Assembly (NCBI GenBank): GCA_020444165.1
Contig: JAHLLK010000026.1
Span: 1-64,000 of the forward strand
DNA: 64,000 nt
Reading direction: 5' to 3'
Source of the DNA: Deltaproteobacteria bacterium
GTDB taxonomy: Bacteria; Desulfobacterota; Desulfarculia; Desulfarculales; Desulfarculaceae
Every line of letters starts with the position of its first letter. Positions within the stretch are counted from its first letter, which is position 1. Made by a program: the position numbers and the translations under genes. The notes under the pieces are model-generated. The model did not search any database, had not been told where the DNA came from, and saw only the letters and a list, made by a program, of their open reading frames with translations. Positions 53,962 through 62,642 of the stretch are shown here, piece after piece.

Positions 53962-54945
53962 ATGAGGATTCTGGTAACCGGCGGCACCGGCTTCACCGGC
54001 TGGGCCTTGGTGAAACGGCTTTTGGAGCAGGGTCACGAGGTGGTGGCCCTGGATTACAAGGAAGGGCTCAAGCCCCAGGCGCTGCGGGACATGGGCGCCC
54101 AGGTGGTCATCGGCACGGTCACCGACCGGGCGGTGGTGGACCGCTGCATGGAGGGCGTGGAGCTGGTGCACCATTTGGCCGCGGCCTTCCGCGAGCTGAA
54201 CGTGCCCGAAAGCCACTACGACAAGGTCAACGTGGAAGGCACCCGCAACGTTTGCGATTCGGCCCTGAAGCACGGGGTGAAGAAGCTGGTGTACTGCTCC
54301 ACCTGCGGGGTGCACGGCAACGTGCAGAATCCCCCGGCCTCGGAGAACTCCCCCATCAAGCCGGCGGACTATTACCAGCACACCAAGTACCTGGGCGAGG
54401 TGGTCGCGGCCGAGTACCAGAAAAAAGGCCTGGAGACCACCATCCTGCGCCCGGCGGCCATCTACGGCCCCGGCGACCCCGAACGCTTCCACATGATCTA
54501 CAAGCGGGTGAAAAAGGGCTGGTTCCCCATGTTCGGCGACGGCCGCACCACCTATCACCCCCTGTACATCGACAACCTGGTGGACGCCTTCCTCCTGGCC
54601 GCCCAGCCGGGGGTGGGGGTGGGCCAAGCCTACCTCATCGCCGACGAGCACTGGATCGAGATCGAGGAGTTGGTGAAGAAGGTGGCCCGGGCCATGCAAA
54701 AGCAGGTGACCATCGTGCACCTGCCCTTCACCCCCTTGTCCCTGGCCGGTCAGGTCTGCGAAAAGGTTTGCCGGCCCCTGGGGGTCACCCCGCCCATCTT
54801 CCCGCGGCGGGTGGACTGGTACCGCCAGAACCGGGCCTTCAACATCGCCAAGGCCAAGGCCGATCTGGGCTACAGCCCCAAGGTGGAGCTGGACGAGGGT
54901 CTGGCCAACACCTACCGCTGGTACCAGGCCGAAGGCCTGTTGTAG
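53962..54945 (+). CDS. NAD-dependent epimerase/3-beta-HSD-like SDR
   Basis: The protein has 327 residues from MRILVTGGTGFTGWALVKRL, the ATG closest to the Rossmann motif. It is an extended SDR: TGGTGFTG binds NAD(P); YCSTCGVHGNVQ supplies the Ser/Thr site; the catalytic Tyr/Lys is DYYQHTKYLGE (YxxxK). ILRPAAIYGPGDPER and RTTYHPLYIDNLVDAFLLA match NAD-dependent epimerase/dehydratase or 3-beta-hydroxysteroid-dehydrogenase-like enzymes. It may act on a nucleotide sugar or a polyprenyl/hopanoid-type lipid. The metal-dependent-hydrolase-like gene follows within 15 bases. Confidence 0.85.
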   Translation: MRILVTGGTGFTGWALVKRLLEQGHEVVALDYKEGLKPQALRDMGAQVVIGTVTDRAVVDRCMEGVELVHHLAAAFRELNVPESHYDKVNVEGTRNVCDSALKHGVKKLVYCSTCGVHGNVQNPPASENSPIKPADYYQHTKYLGEVVAAEYQKKGLETTILRPAAIYGPGDPERFHMIYKRVKKGWFPMFGDGRTTYHPLYIDNLVDAFLLAAQPGVGVGQAYLIADEHWIEIEELVKKVARAMQKQVTIVHLPFTPLSLAGQVCEKVCRPLGVTPPIFPRRVDWYRQNRAFNIAKAKADLGYSPKVELDEGLANTYRWYQAEGLL

Positions 54946-54959
54946 GCGAACGGGAGCGG

Positions 54960-55517
54960 ATGGTGGCCAGCCCCTTGGGACATGCCCTGGCCGGCGTGGC
55001 GGTGGGGGCCCTGGTGCGCGGGGAGCGGCCCCTCTGGGGCCGCTGGCTGGACTGGTGCGCGTTCGCCGGCCTGGCCGTCCTGCCGGACCTGGATTTTTTG
55101 CCCGGGCTCCTGATGGGCGACCTGAACCGCTATCACCACGGGGTGAGCCACACCCTGGCCGCCGCTCTGGTGGTGGGCCTGGGCCTGGCCCTGGCCGGCC
55201 GCTCGCGGGGCCAGGCGCTCCGCTGGGGCCTGGCCGGCTTCGCCATCCTCGCCAGCCACCTGGCCCTGGACTGGCTGGCCGTGGACAACCGGCCGCCCTT
55301 GGGCATCCCCTTGTTCTGGCCCCTGTCCGGCGCCTATCACCAGGCGGCCCACCCGGTGTTCCTGGACATGAAACGCGAGGCCTTCACCTGGGCGGTGATC
55401 GGCCACGACCTGAAAGCCGCGGCCTGGGAGCTGTGCCTCCTGGGTCCGCCCACCCTGTTGATCCTGTGGTTCACGGGCCGCGCCAAGCGGCCCCACCCCG
55501 AATCCAGCGAGGCCTGA
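54960..55517 (+). CDS. YdjM-family membrane-bound metal-dependent hydrolase
   Basis: The 185-residue protein has the layout of the LexA-induced/YdjM family: LGHALAGVAVGALV carries the first His, PDLDFLPGLL carries two Asp, YHHGVSHTLAAALV carries the His cluster, and LASHLALDWLAVD supplies further metal ligands. About four helices cross the membrane. The start ATG is behind GGGAGCGG. It lies 14 bases after the epimerase and 4 bases before a GT2 gene, so it belongs to the same run. Probable lipid or phosphate-ester hydrolase; substrate unknown. Confidence 0.83.
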   Translation: MVASPLGHALAGVAVGALVRGERPLWGRWLDWCAFAGLAVLPDLDFLPGLLMGDLNRYHHGVSHTLAAALVVGLGLALAGRSRGQALRWGLAGFAILASHLALDWLAVDNRPPLGIPLFWPLSGAYHQAAHPVFLDMKREAFTWAVIGHDLKAAAWELCLLGPPTLLILWFTGRAKRPHPESSEA

Positions 55518-55521
55518 CGAT

Positions 55522-56484
55522 ATGGATCTCAGTGTAGTCATTCCCCTGTACAACGAAGCCCCCAACGTGGAAGCCCTGCACGCCGAGGTGCACGAGGCCT
55601 TGAAACCCTTGGGGTTGGATTATGAGTTGATCCTGGTGGACGACGGCTCCCAAGACAACACCTTCCACCTGGCTTCGGCCCTGGCCGAGGCCGAGCGCCG
55701 CACCGTGGTGATCGGCCTCAGACGCAACTTCGGCCAGACCGCGGCCATGAGCGCCGGCTTTGACCACGCCCGGGGCGAGGTCATCGTCACCCTGGACGGC
55801 GACCTGCAGAACGACCCCCGGGACATCCCCAAGCTCCTGGCCAAGCTGGAGGAGGGCTACGACATCGTGGCCGGCTGGCGCTTCGACCGCCAGGACGCCT
55901 TCCTCTCCCGCAAGCTGCCCTCCATGCTGGCCAATGGGCTCATCAGCCTGACCACCAAGGTGAAGCTGCACGACTACGGCTGCACCCTGAAGGCCTTCCG
56001 CCGCGAGGTGATCCAGGGCATCCGCCTCTACGGCGAGATGCACCGCTTCATCCCGGCCATCGCCTCCTCCATGGGGGTGCGCATCGCCGAGATCCCGGTG
56101 AACCACCGCGCCCGCCGGGCCGGCACCAGCAAGTACGGCATCGGCCGCACCACCCGGGTGATCCTGGACCTCATCGCGGTGAAGTTCCTGTTGAGCTACT
56201 CCACCCGGCCCATCCAGATGTTCGGCCTGTGGGGGCTCATCTCCGGGGCGGCCGGCTTCCTCCTGGGCCTGTGGTACACCTGTCTGAAGCTGTTCATGGG
56301 CGAGCCCATGTGGGGCAAGCCCGGGGTCATCCTGGCCGTGCTGCTGATCCTGGTGGGGGTGCAGTTGGTCTCCATCGGCCTTTTGGGCGAGCTTCAGATC
56401 CGCACCTATTTCGAGACCCAGCAGAAACCCATCTACGTGGTGCGGCGGCTGGTGAACCGCGAGCCCCTGCACACCTGCGAGTAA
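55522..56484 (+). CDS. GT2 polyprenyl-phosphate glycosyltransferase (GtrB/ArnC-like)
   Basis: The protein has 320 residues. The GT-A domain has MDLSVVIPLYNEAPNVEALH, ILVDDGSQDNT, IGLRRNFGQTAAMSAGFDHA, and VTLDGDLQNDPRDIPKLLAK with the DGD metal site. VNHRARRAGTSKYGIGRT follows, typical of DPM1/GtrB. The last 90 residues hold two transmembrane helices (QMFGLWGLISGAAGFLLGLW and VILAVLLILVGVQLVSIGLL). It loads a sugar on undecaprenyl phosphate at the cytoplasmic face. The gene follows the hydrolase by four bases and precedes two GT4 genes. Confidence 0.92.
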   Translation: MDLSVVIPLYNEAPNVEALHAEVHEALKPLGLDYELILVDDGSQDNTFHLASALAEAERRTVVIGLRRNFGQTAAMSAGFDHARGEVIVTLDGDLQNDPRDIPKLLAKLEEGYDIVAGWRFDRQDAFLSRKLPSMLANGLISLTTKVKLHDYGCTLKAFRREVIQGIRLYGEMHRFIPAIASSMGVRIAEIPVNHRARRAGTSKYGIGRTTRVILDLIAVKFLLSYSTRPIQMFGLWGLISGAAGFLLGLWYTCLKLFMGEPMWGKPGVILAVLLILVGVQLVSIGLLGELQIRTYFETQQKPIYVVRRLVNREPLHTCE

Positions 56485-56507
56485 GGCTCGGGCCCGGGGA
56501 GGGCGGG

Positions 56508-57608
56508 GTGAGGATAGTCTACGATCTCAGAATCCTGGGCGGGGCCATGCACGGCATGGCCCGCTATGGCCTGGAGCTGCTGAAGGCCCTCCTGGAGCTT
56601 TATCCGGAGCTGGCCTTTGCCGTGTTGGTGCGCCATCCCGACCACGCCCACTGGCTCCCGGCCGACGAGCGGGTGGTGGCCGTGGCGGTGAACTTCGCGC
56701 CCTACGGCCTGGCCAGCCAGCTCTATCTGCCCAAGATCCTGCATCCCCTGAACTTCAACCTGTACCACAGCCCCTTTTACGCCCCGCCGGTGCGCTTCCA
56801 GGGGCCCATGATCTTCACCATCCACGACCTGATCCATTTGCGCTTCCCCGGCGACCACTCCTGGCTGCACCGCCAGTTCTACCGCCGGGTGGTGCGGCCG
56901 GCGGCCAGGAAAGCCCGCTTCGTGGTCACGGTGAGCGAGCACTCCAAGGCCGACATCGTGGAGCTGTTGGACGTGGACCCGGCCAAGATCGTGATCACCC
57001 CCAACGGGGTGGGGCCGGCCTTCCAACCCCTGCCCGCGGAGGAGCGGGAGGCGGCGGCCTGGGAACTGGGCCTGCCCTATCCCTTCATCCTGGGGGTGGG
57101 CAACCCCAAGCCCCACAAGAACCTGGGCGCCCTGGTGGCGGCCCACCGCCGCCTGCGGGAGAACCCGCCCGCGGGGGTGGCCGAGGTGCCGGCCCTGGTT
57201 TTGGTGGGGGTGCAGCCCGGCGAGCTGCGGGAAGCCACCGAAGGCCCCGGGCTCATGCTGTTGCCCAGCCTGGAAGATGAACCCCTGGCCCGGGCCCTGG
57301 CCGCGGCATCCGCGGTGGGCGTGCCCAGCCTGTACGAGGGCTTCGGCCTGCCGGCCCTGGAGGCCCTGGCCTCCGGCGCCCCGGTGGTGGCCAGCAACCG
57401 GGCCAGCCTGCCCGAGGTGGTGGGGGAGGCCGGGCTGTTGGTGGAGCCGGAGCCGGAGGCCCTGGCCGCGGGCCTGGGCCGGGTGCTGGCCGAGCCCGAC
57501 CTGGCCGCCCGGCTGCGGGCCGCCGGGCCGGAGCGGGCCCGGCGCTTCACCTGGGAGGCGTCGGCCCGCATCGTGCGGGGCCTCTACCGCCAGGTGCAGG
57601 GGGTCTGA
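56508..57608 (+). CDS. GT4 family glycosyltransferase
   Basis: The protein has 366 residues; the start is a GTG after GGGGAGGGCG. GT-B fold with MIFTIHDLIHLRFPGDHSWL and FVVTVSEHSKADIVELL in the acceptor domain; the donor domain has ITPNGVGPAF, FILGVGNPKPHKNLGALVAA and GVPSLYEGFGLPALEALASG, where E-G-F-G-x7-E is the catalytic motif of the family. Similar to mannosyl- and rhamnosyltransferases of O-antigen clusters. The next GT4 gene begins on the following base. Confidence 0.93.
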   Translation: MRIVYDLRILGGAMHGMARYGLELLKALLELYPELAFAVLVRHPDHAHWLPADERVVAVAVNFAPYGLASQLYLPKILHPLNFNLYHSPFYAPPVRFQGPMIFTIHDLIHLRFPGDHSWLHRQFYRRVVRPAARKARFVVTVSEHSKADIVELLDVDPAKIVITPNGVGPAFQPLPAEEREAAAWELGLPYPFILGVGNPKPHKNLGALVAAHRRLRENPPAGVAEVPALVLVGVQPGELREATEGPGLMLLPSLEDEPLARALAAASAVGVPSLYEGFGLPALEALASGAPVVASNRASLPEVVGEAGLLVEPEPEALAAGLGRVLAEPDLAARLRAAGPERARRFTWEASARIVRGLYRQVQGV

Positions 57609-58772
57609 TTGGCCTTCTCCCTCCCTCCCGAGCTGGCGGGCCTCCGGGTGGTCCTGGTGCACGACTGGCTGACCGGCATGCGCGGCGGCGAGAAGGTGTT
57701 GGAGAGCTTCTGCCGCCTGTTCCCCACCGCCCCCCTCTACACCCTGTTGCACCTGCCCGGCACGGTGAGCCCCCTCATCGAGAACCGCCCCATCCATACT
57801 TCGTGGTTGCAGGGGGCCCCCTTGGCCGCCAAACGCTACCGCCACTACCTGCCCCTGTTCCCCCGGGCCGCGGCCAGCCTGCGGCTCCCGCCGGCCGATC
57901 TGGTGCTATCGAGCAGCCACTGCGTGGCCAAGGGAGTCAAGCCCCCCCCGGGCGCGTTGCACGTGAGCTATCTGCACACCCCCATGCGCTATGTCTGGGA
58001 CATGTACCCCGACTACTTCGGCCCCCAGCGGGGCGGGGCGGCCCGGCTGGTCATGCCCCTGGTGCGGCCATTTTTGCAGCACTGGGACGTGGCCACCGCC
58101 CCCCGGGTGCACCACTACCTGGCCAACTCCCGCTTCGTGGCCGAGCGCATCCGCCGCTACTACCACCGGGAGGCCCGGGTGCTGCACCCGCCCGTGGAGG
58201 CCGGGCGCTTCACCCCCGGGGGGGGCGAAGGCGACTACTACCTGGTGGTGAGCGCCCTGGTGCCCTATAAGCGGGTGGACCTGGCCGTGGCCGCCTGCAC
58301 CCAGAGCCGCCGCCGCCTCAAGGTGGTGGGCACCGGCCCGGAGTATGAGCGCCTCGTGGCCCAGGCCGGCCCCGAGGTGGAGTTCCTGGGCTGGCAACCC
58401 GACGAGGCCCTGCCCGGGCTCTACGCCGGGGCCCGGGCCTTCCTGTTTCCCGGCAAGGAGGACTTCGGCATCACCCCCCTGGAATCCATGGGCGCCGGCC
58501 GCCCGGTGATCGCCTATGCCGCCGGCGGGGCCCTGGAGACCGTGGTGCCCCCGGACGACCCTGCCGGCCGCCCCCCCACCGGGCTGTACATGCCCGAGCA
58601 GAGCGTGGCCGCCCTGCTCACGGCCCTGGACCGCCTGGAGGCCAACGAACCCCGTTTTTCCCCTGCGGACCTGGTGGCCCACGCGGCCGGTTTTGACCGG
58701 GCCCTCTTCGAACAGCGCCTGGCCGCGGTCCTGGCCGAGCTGATGCGCGGCCGTTCCGGGCAGGGCGCCTGA
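57609..58772 (+). CDS. GT4 family glycosyltransferase (WbaZ-like)
   Basis: The protein has 387 residues starting at a TTG directly after the upstream stop, with CAGGGGGTC as ribosome site. It has VVLVHDWLTGMRGGEKVLES, FCRLFPTAPLYTLLH, HVSYLHTPMRYVWDMYPDY and a donor domain YYLVVSALVPYKRVDLAVAA, VVGTGPEYERL, GKEDFGITPLESMGAGRPVI. The E-D-F-G-x7-E motif (EDFGITPLESMG) is a variant of the GT4 catalytic motif seen in WbaZ-type mannosyltransferases. Last gene of the 53962-58772 run. Confidence 0.9.
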   Translation: MAFSLPPELAGLRVVLVHDWLTGMRGGEKVLESFCRLFPTAPLYTLLHLPGTVSPLIENRPIHTSWLQGAPLAAKRYRHYLPLFPRAAASLRLPPADLVLSSSHCVAKGVKPPPGALHVSYLHTPMRYVWDMYPDYFGPQRGGAARLVMPLVRPFLQHWDVATAPRVHHYLANSRFVAERIRRYYHREARVLHPPVEAGRFTPGGGEGDYYLVVSALVPYKRVDLAVAACTQSRRRLKVVGTGPEYERLVAQAGPEVEFLGWQPDEALPGLYAGARAFLFPGKEDFGITPLESMGAGRPVIAYAAGGALETVVPPDDPAGRPPTGLYMPEQSVAALLTALDRLEANEPRFSPADLVAHAAGFDRALFEQRLAAVLAELMRGRSGQGA

Positions 58773-58949
58773 ATCCGGGGCAAAATTCCCGTCCGCTTAC
58801 CTTTGCACCCGGCGGCCCAACCCGGCATAATCGGGGGACCCGGCTCAGAGTCGGCAGGAGTATGCGCGCCATGGTCGTTTCCAGCCATTTCCCCGCTTTC
58901 GCCAGAAATTTCGGGCTGAAGACGTCCACTGGCCAACTCGATAAAAACT

Positions 58950-59073
58950 ATGAAGTTTTTTGGGGGAAGGGGGGTGTGGGGGGAAACCGCGGGGTCCCCG
59001 GAAAAGCGCAGCTTTTCTGGGGTGCAACTCCCTTTTTTTCCAAAAAAAGGGGTTTCCCCCCACATCTTCCCCT
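58950..59073 (-). repeat. Family C repeat, copy 7 (long form, reversed relative to genes)
   Basis: Long form with the inner hairpin CCCCGGAAAAGC-GCA-GCTTTTCTGGGG and a second stem ending TTTTTTCCAAAAAAAGG. Here the ACATCTTCC arm faces the start of trkA instead of a stop codon, the only copy breaking the rule. It fills much of the gap 58773-59089, in which I see no ORF. Confidence 0.83.
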
Positions 59074-59089
59074 TTAGCGGCGAGGAGAC

Positions 59090-60451
59090 ATGCAGATACT
59101 GGTTATCGGGGCTGGCGAGGTGGGTTTCCACACTGCGCTGCGGCTCTCTCGGGAGCGGCACAAGGTGGTGGTGGTGGACCGCCAGGCCGAGCGCATCCGC
59201 CAGATCAACGAGCAGATGGACGTGCAGGCCCTTTTGGGCCCCGGGGCCAGCCCGGCCGTGTTGCGCGCCGCCGAGGTGGACAAGGCCGACCTGGTGGTGG
59301 CGGTCACCGACTCCGACGAAGTGAACATGACCGCCTGCCGCATGGCCAAAATCCTGGCCCCGGCCAGCACCCGCATCGCCCGCATCCGCAGCCAGGACTA
59401 CCTGGACTTCCTGGAGGAGACCGGGCCGGCCAACCTGGACATCGACCTGGTCATCAACCCCGAGCGGGAGGTGGCCCGCCAGATCCTGCAGTTCATGTCC
59501 GTGCCCGCGGCCAAAAGCGTGGCCGACTTCGCCGGAGGCCGGGTGAAGCTCCTGGGCCTGCAGCTCCCCCCCACCAGCCCCCTGGTGGGCAAGAAGCTCT
59601 CCCAGATCCGCCTGCCCGGCGGCCCGGCCTTCCTGGTGGCCGCCATCGAGCGGGCCGGCCAAGTCATCATCCCCCGCGGCGACGACACCCTGCGCACCGA
59701 CGACCTGGCCTATGTGGTGGTGCGGGAAGCCCACCTGGGCGAAGTCATCGACCATTTCGGCTTCCGCTCCGAGCCGGTGAAGAACCTGGTCCTGGTGGGC
59801 GGCGGGGCCATCGGCCGCCTGGTGGCCGAGGGCGCCCAAAAGCTGGGGATCAAAACCCGCCTCATCGAGAAAAATGAGGAGCGCTGCGAGGCCCTGGTGG
59901 ACCAACTGACCGACGTGATGGTCCTGCACGGCGACGGCACCGACCTGGGGCTCCTGATAGAGGAGAACGTGGGCCACGCCCACGTCTTTGCCGCGGTCAC
60001 CGATGACGAAGAATCCAACGTGCTCATCGCCCTATTGGGCAAAAAACTGGGCGCCCGGCGCACCGTGGCCCGGGTGGCCCACCTGGGCTACGTGCCCCTG
60101 GTCAGCTCGCTGGGCCTCGACCTGGTGGTGTCCCCCCGCTTCGCCGCCGTGGGCGCGGTGCTCCGCTACCTCCGGCGGGGCAAGGTGCTCTCGGTCTCGG
60201 CCCTCAAGGACGAACGGGCCGAAGTCATCGAGGTGGAAGCCCTGGAAACCTCGGAAATCGCCGGCCGGCCGCTCCGGGAAGTCAATATCCCCAAGGGCGC
60301 CATCGTCGCCGCCGTGATCCGCGCCGGCGAAGTGGCCATCCCCACCGGCGAAACCATCGTCGCCCCCGGCGACCGCCTGGTCATCTTCGTGCTGCGCCAA
60401 GTCCTGGCCAAGCTGGAGAAGCTCTTGACCGTACGGTTGGAGTATTTTTAG
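59090..60451 (+). CDS. trkA: Trk potassium-uptake regulatory subunit TrkA
   Basis: The protein has 453 residues, the normal size, and starts behind GAGGAG. It is two repeats of an RCK/TrkA_N Rossmann domain plus TrkA_C: first MQILVIGAGEVGFHTALRLS with VVVDRQAERI and a TrkA_C part to about 225, then NLVLVGGGAIGRLVAEGAQK and its TrkA_C part near ALETSEIAGRPLREVNIPKG. These domains bind NAD(H) or ATP and gate the TrkH channel at the cytoplasmic side. trkH follows behind a family C repeat of about 100 bases, so the pair is one functional K+ uptake system. Confidence 0.97.
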   Translation: MQILVIGAGEVGFHTALRLSRERHKVVVVDRQAERIRQINEQMDVQALLGPGASPAVLRAAEVDKADLVVAVTDSDEVNMTACRMAKILAPASTRIARIRSQDYLDFLEETGPANLDIDLVINPEREVARQILQFMSVPAAKSVADFAGGRVKLLGLQLPPTSPLVGKKLSQIRLPGGPAFLVAAIERAGQVIIPRGDDTLRTDDLAYVVVREAHLGEVIDHFGFRSEPVKNLVLVGGGAIGRLVAEGAQKLGIKTRLIEKNEERCEALVDQLTDVMVLHGDGTDLGLLIEENVGHAHVFAAVTDDEESNVLIALLGKKLGARRTVARVAHLGYVPLVSSLGLDLVVSPRFAAVGAVLRYLRRGKVLSVSALKDERAEVIEVEALETSEIAGRPLREVNIPKGAIVAAVIRAGEVAIPTGETIVAPGDRLVIFVLRQVLAKLEKLLTVRLEYF

Positions 60452-60462
60452 GAATTGGGAGA

Positions 60463-60537
60463 GGTGGGGGGAAGGACCCTTTTTTGAAAAAATGGGTCCT
60501 TCCCCCCACACCCCCCATTCCCCAAAAAACTTGGTGA
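60463..60537 (+). repeat. Family C long-hairpin repeat, copy 8
   Basis: GTGGGGGGAAGGACCCTTTTTT pairs with AAAAAATGGGTCCTTCCCC..., then ACACCCCCCATTCCCCAAAAAACTT. It starts 12 bases after the trkA stop and separates it from trkH. Confidence 0.85.
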
Positions 60538-60560
60538 TTTGCTGATCAGAGAGGGTTGCT

Positions 60561-62012
60561 TTGAATCTGGCCGTGGTCTTTTCCGTGCTGGGGCTCATGA
60601 GCCTGGGTCTGGGTCTCGCCATGCTGCCCAGCCTGGGGGTGGCGCTCCTCTACGGAGAGCCCGGCTGGAGCGCCTTTGCCGGCGGGGCCTTCCTTTCGGT
60701 GATCCTGGGCGGAGCGGCCTTTTTCATTCTGCGGCAGCCCCAGGCCCGGGAGCTTAGCCACCGCGAAGGCCTGGCCATCGTGGGCCTGGGCTGGCTTCTG
60801 GCCGGAGTGCTGGGTGGCGTGCCCCTGTACCTCTCCGGCGACTTCGCCAGTTTCACCGACGCGGTTTTCGAATCGGCCAGCGGCTTCACCACCACCGGGG
60901 CCAGCGTGCTCACCAACGTGGAGGCCGCCCAGAAATGCGTCCTGTTCTGGCGGGCCTTCACCCATTGGCTGGGCGGCATGGGCTTCATCGTGCTGTCCCT
61001 GGCCATCCTGCCCTTTGTGGGGGTGGGCGGCATGCAGCTTTTCAAGGCCGAGGTGCCGAGCCCCACCCCGGACCGCCTGGCCCCCCGCATCGCCGACACC
61101 GCGGCCGTGTTGTGGAAGGTCTACGCCCTGTTGACCCTGGCCGAAACCGTGCTGCTCATGTTCGGGGGCCTGGACTGGTTCGACGCCGTGTGCCACGCCT
61201 TCGCCACCCTGGCCACCGGCGGCTTCTCCACCAAGAACGCCAGCGTGGGCCACTGGCCCAGCCCCTATGTGCAGTGGGTCATCACCATCTTCATGTATCT
61301 GGCCGGCATCAACTTCACCCTGCATTTCCTGATTCTCTTGCAGCGGCGCTGGAACGCCTGGTGGCGGGACGAGGAGTTCCGCTGGTACACGGGGATCTCC
61401 CTGGGCGCGGTGGTGCTCATCACTGTGGGGCTCATGAGCGGCCAGAACCTGGGCCTGGAGGAGAGCCTCCGCCTGGCCGCCTTCCAGACCGCCACCATCC
61501 TCACCACCACCGGCTTCGCCACCGTGGACTATTCCCTCTGGCCGGCCCTGCCCCTGGCGGTCTTGGTGATCATGCTGTTCATTGGCGGCTCGGCCGGCTC
61601 CACGGGAGGCGGGCCCAAGGTCATGCGCATCATGGTGATGCTCAAGCAATCCGGCGGCGAGTTCCTGCGCCTGGTGCATCCCCGCCTGGTGAAGCCGGTG
61701 AAACTGGGTAGGCGCACGGCCGACAAAAACGTGGTGAACTCCATCTGGGCCTTTTTGGGGCTGTACCTGGCCTGCTTCGGGCTCACCGGCCTGGGCCTGG
61801 CCCTCCTGGGGGTGGACGTGACCACCGCTTACACCGCCTCCATTGCCTGCCTGGGCAACATCGGCCCGGGGCTCGGCGAAGTGGGCCCGGCCGGCAACTA
61901 CGCGGCCATGCCCCTGGCCGGCAAATGGCTCCTCACCCTGGCCATGCTGGTGGGCCGGCTGGAGATCTATCCCCTCTTGATCCTTTTGGTGCCGGAGTTC
62001 TGGCGGAGCTAG
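60561..62012 (+). CDS. trkH: Trk potassium-uptake channel subunit TrkH
   Basis: The protein has 483 residues; the start is a TTG after GAGAGGG. Four M1-P-M2 channel repeats are recognisable by their pore loops: SGFTTTGASVL, LATGGFSTKNAS, ILTTTGFATVDYS and CLGNIGPGLGEV, with the filter glycines in place. It sits in the inner membrane and admits K+ under TrkA control. The family C repeat in front lies between trkA and trkH; whether both come from one transcript is not clear. Confidence 0.96.
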   Translation: MNLAVVFSVLGLMSLGLGLAMLPSLGVALLYGEPGWSAFAGGAFLSVILGGAAFFILRQPQARELSHREGLAIVGLGWLLAGVLGGVPLYLSGDFASFTDAVFESASGFTTTGASVLTNVEAAQKCVLFWRAFTHWLGGMGFIVLSLAILPFVGVGGMQLFKAEVPSPTPDRLAPRIADTAAVLWKVYALLTLAETVLLMFGGLDWFDAVCHAFATLATGGFSTKNASVGHWPSPYVQWVITIFMYLAGINFTLHFLILLQRRWNAWWRDEEFRWYTGISLGAVVLITVGLMSGQNLGLEESLRLAAFQTATILTTTGFATVDYSLWPALPLAVLVIMLFIGGSAGSTGGGPKVMRIMVMLKQSGGEFLRLVHPRLVKPVKLGRRTADKNVVNSIWAFLGLYLACFGLTGLGLALLGVDVTTAYTASIACLGNIGPGLGEVGPAGNYAAMPLAGKWLLTLAMLVGRLEIYPLLILLVPEFWRS

Positions 62013-62136
62013 GAAGATGTGGGGGGAAGGACGCGGGGCCCCCAGAAAAGCGCAGGTTTTCTGGGGTGCAAGGGCCCTTTTTTGAAAAAAAGGATCCTTC
62101 CCCCCACACCCCCCATCCCCCAAAAAACTTCATGGT
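62011..62136 (+). repeat. Family C repeat, copy 9 (long form)
   Basis: The GAAGATGTGGGGGGAAGGAC arm begins within the trkH stop codon region. The inner hairpin CCCAGAAAAGC-GCA-GGTTTTCTGGG follows, then a second stem and CACCCCCCATCCCCCAAAAAACTT. It lies between convergent trkH and the response-regulator gene. Confidence 0.86.
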
Positions 62137-62186
62137 TTTCATGCGGCTTAGGGGATAGATGCGTGGCTGGTGGTGGATTTTGTGGT

Positions 62187-62567
62187 TCAGGCGAGGCCCA
62201 GGACCCGCCGCACCAGGGCGTCCACCGCACCGGGGTCGATGGGCTTGGAGATGAAGTCCGCCGCGCCGAGCGCCAGACCCTTGTCCCTTTCCGCTTGCGC
62301 GGTGTGGCCGCTCAAAAACACCACCGGGATCCCGGCCGTGGCCGGATCGGCCTTTAGGCGGCGGCAAACCTCGTAACCATCCAGGCCGGGCATCATCACG
62401 TCCAGGAGAATGAGCCGCGGCGGGTCCTCGGCCACCGCCTCCAGGGCCGTCTCCCCGTCCAGCGCCACCATCACGTCATAGATGTCGCCCAGGGCCTCCA
62501 CCAGGATGTCCACGTTGGACTCGGTGTCGTCCACCACCAGGACACTGATTTCGGAGAGGTCTTGCAT
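62187..62567 (-). CDS. Single-domain response regulator
   Basis: The protein has 126 residues and consists only of a receiver domain: acidic pair in VLVVDDTESN, phosphoacceptor Asp in LILLDVMMPG, Thr/Ser in VVFLSGHTA, Lys in FISKPI. It resembles stand-alone CheY-like receivers that often act by contact with a motor, kinase or cyclase. No kinase gene is beside it. The start ATG (MQDLSEIS) is followed by a correct-length receiver. Promoter not identified. Confidence 0.92.
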   Translation of the reverse strand: MQDLSEISVLVVDDTESNVDILVEALGDIYDVMVALDGETALEAVAEDPPRLILLDVMMPGLDGYEVCRRLKADPATAGIPVVFLSGHTAQAERDKGLALGAADFISKPIDPGAVDALVRRVLGLA

Positions 62568-62642
62568 GGGGCGCCGCCTTTCATGCCGCCCGGGAAAGCC
62601 CCGCCCCGGGCTCTTGCTTTTACTCTGGTATTCTACCGCCCT

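Noticed and set aside
761..62136. CRISPR array from the repeats
   Set aside because: Copies are kilobases apart, in both orientations, without regular spacers or cas genes.
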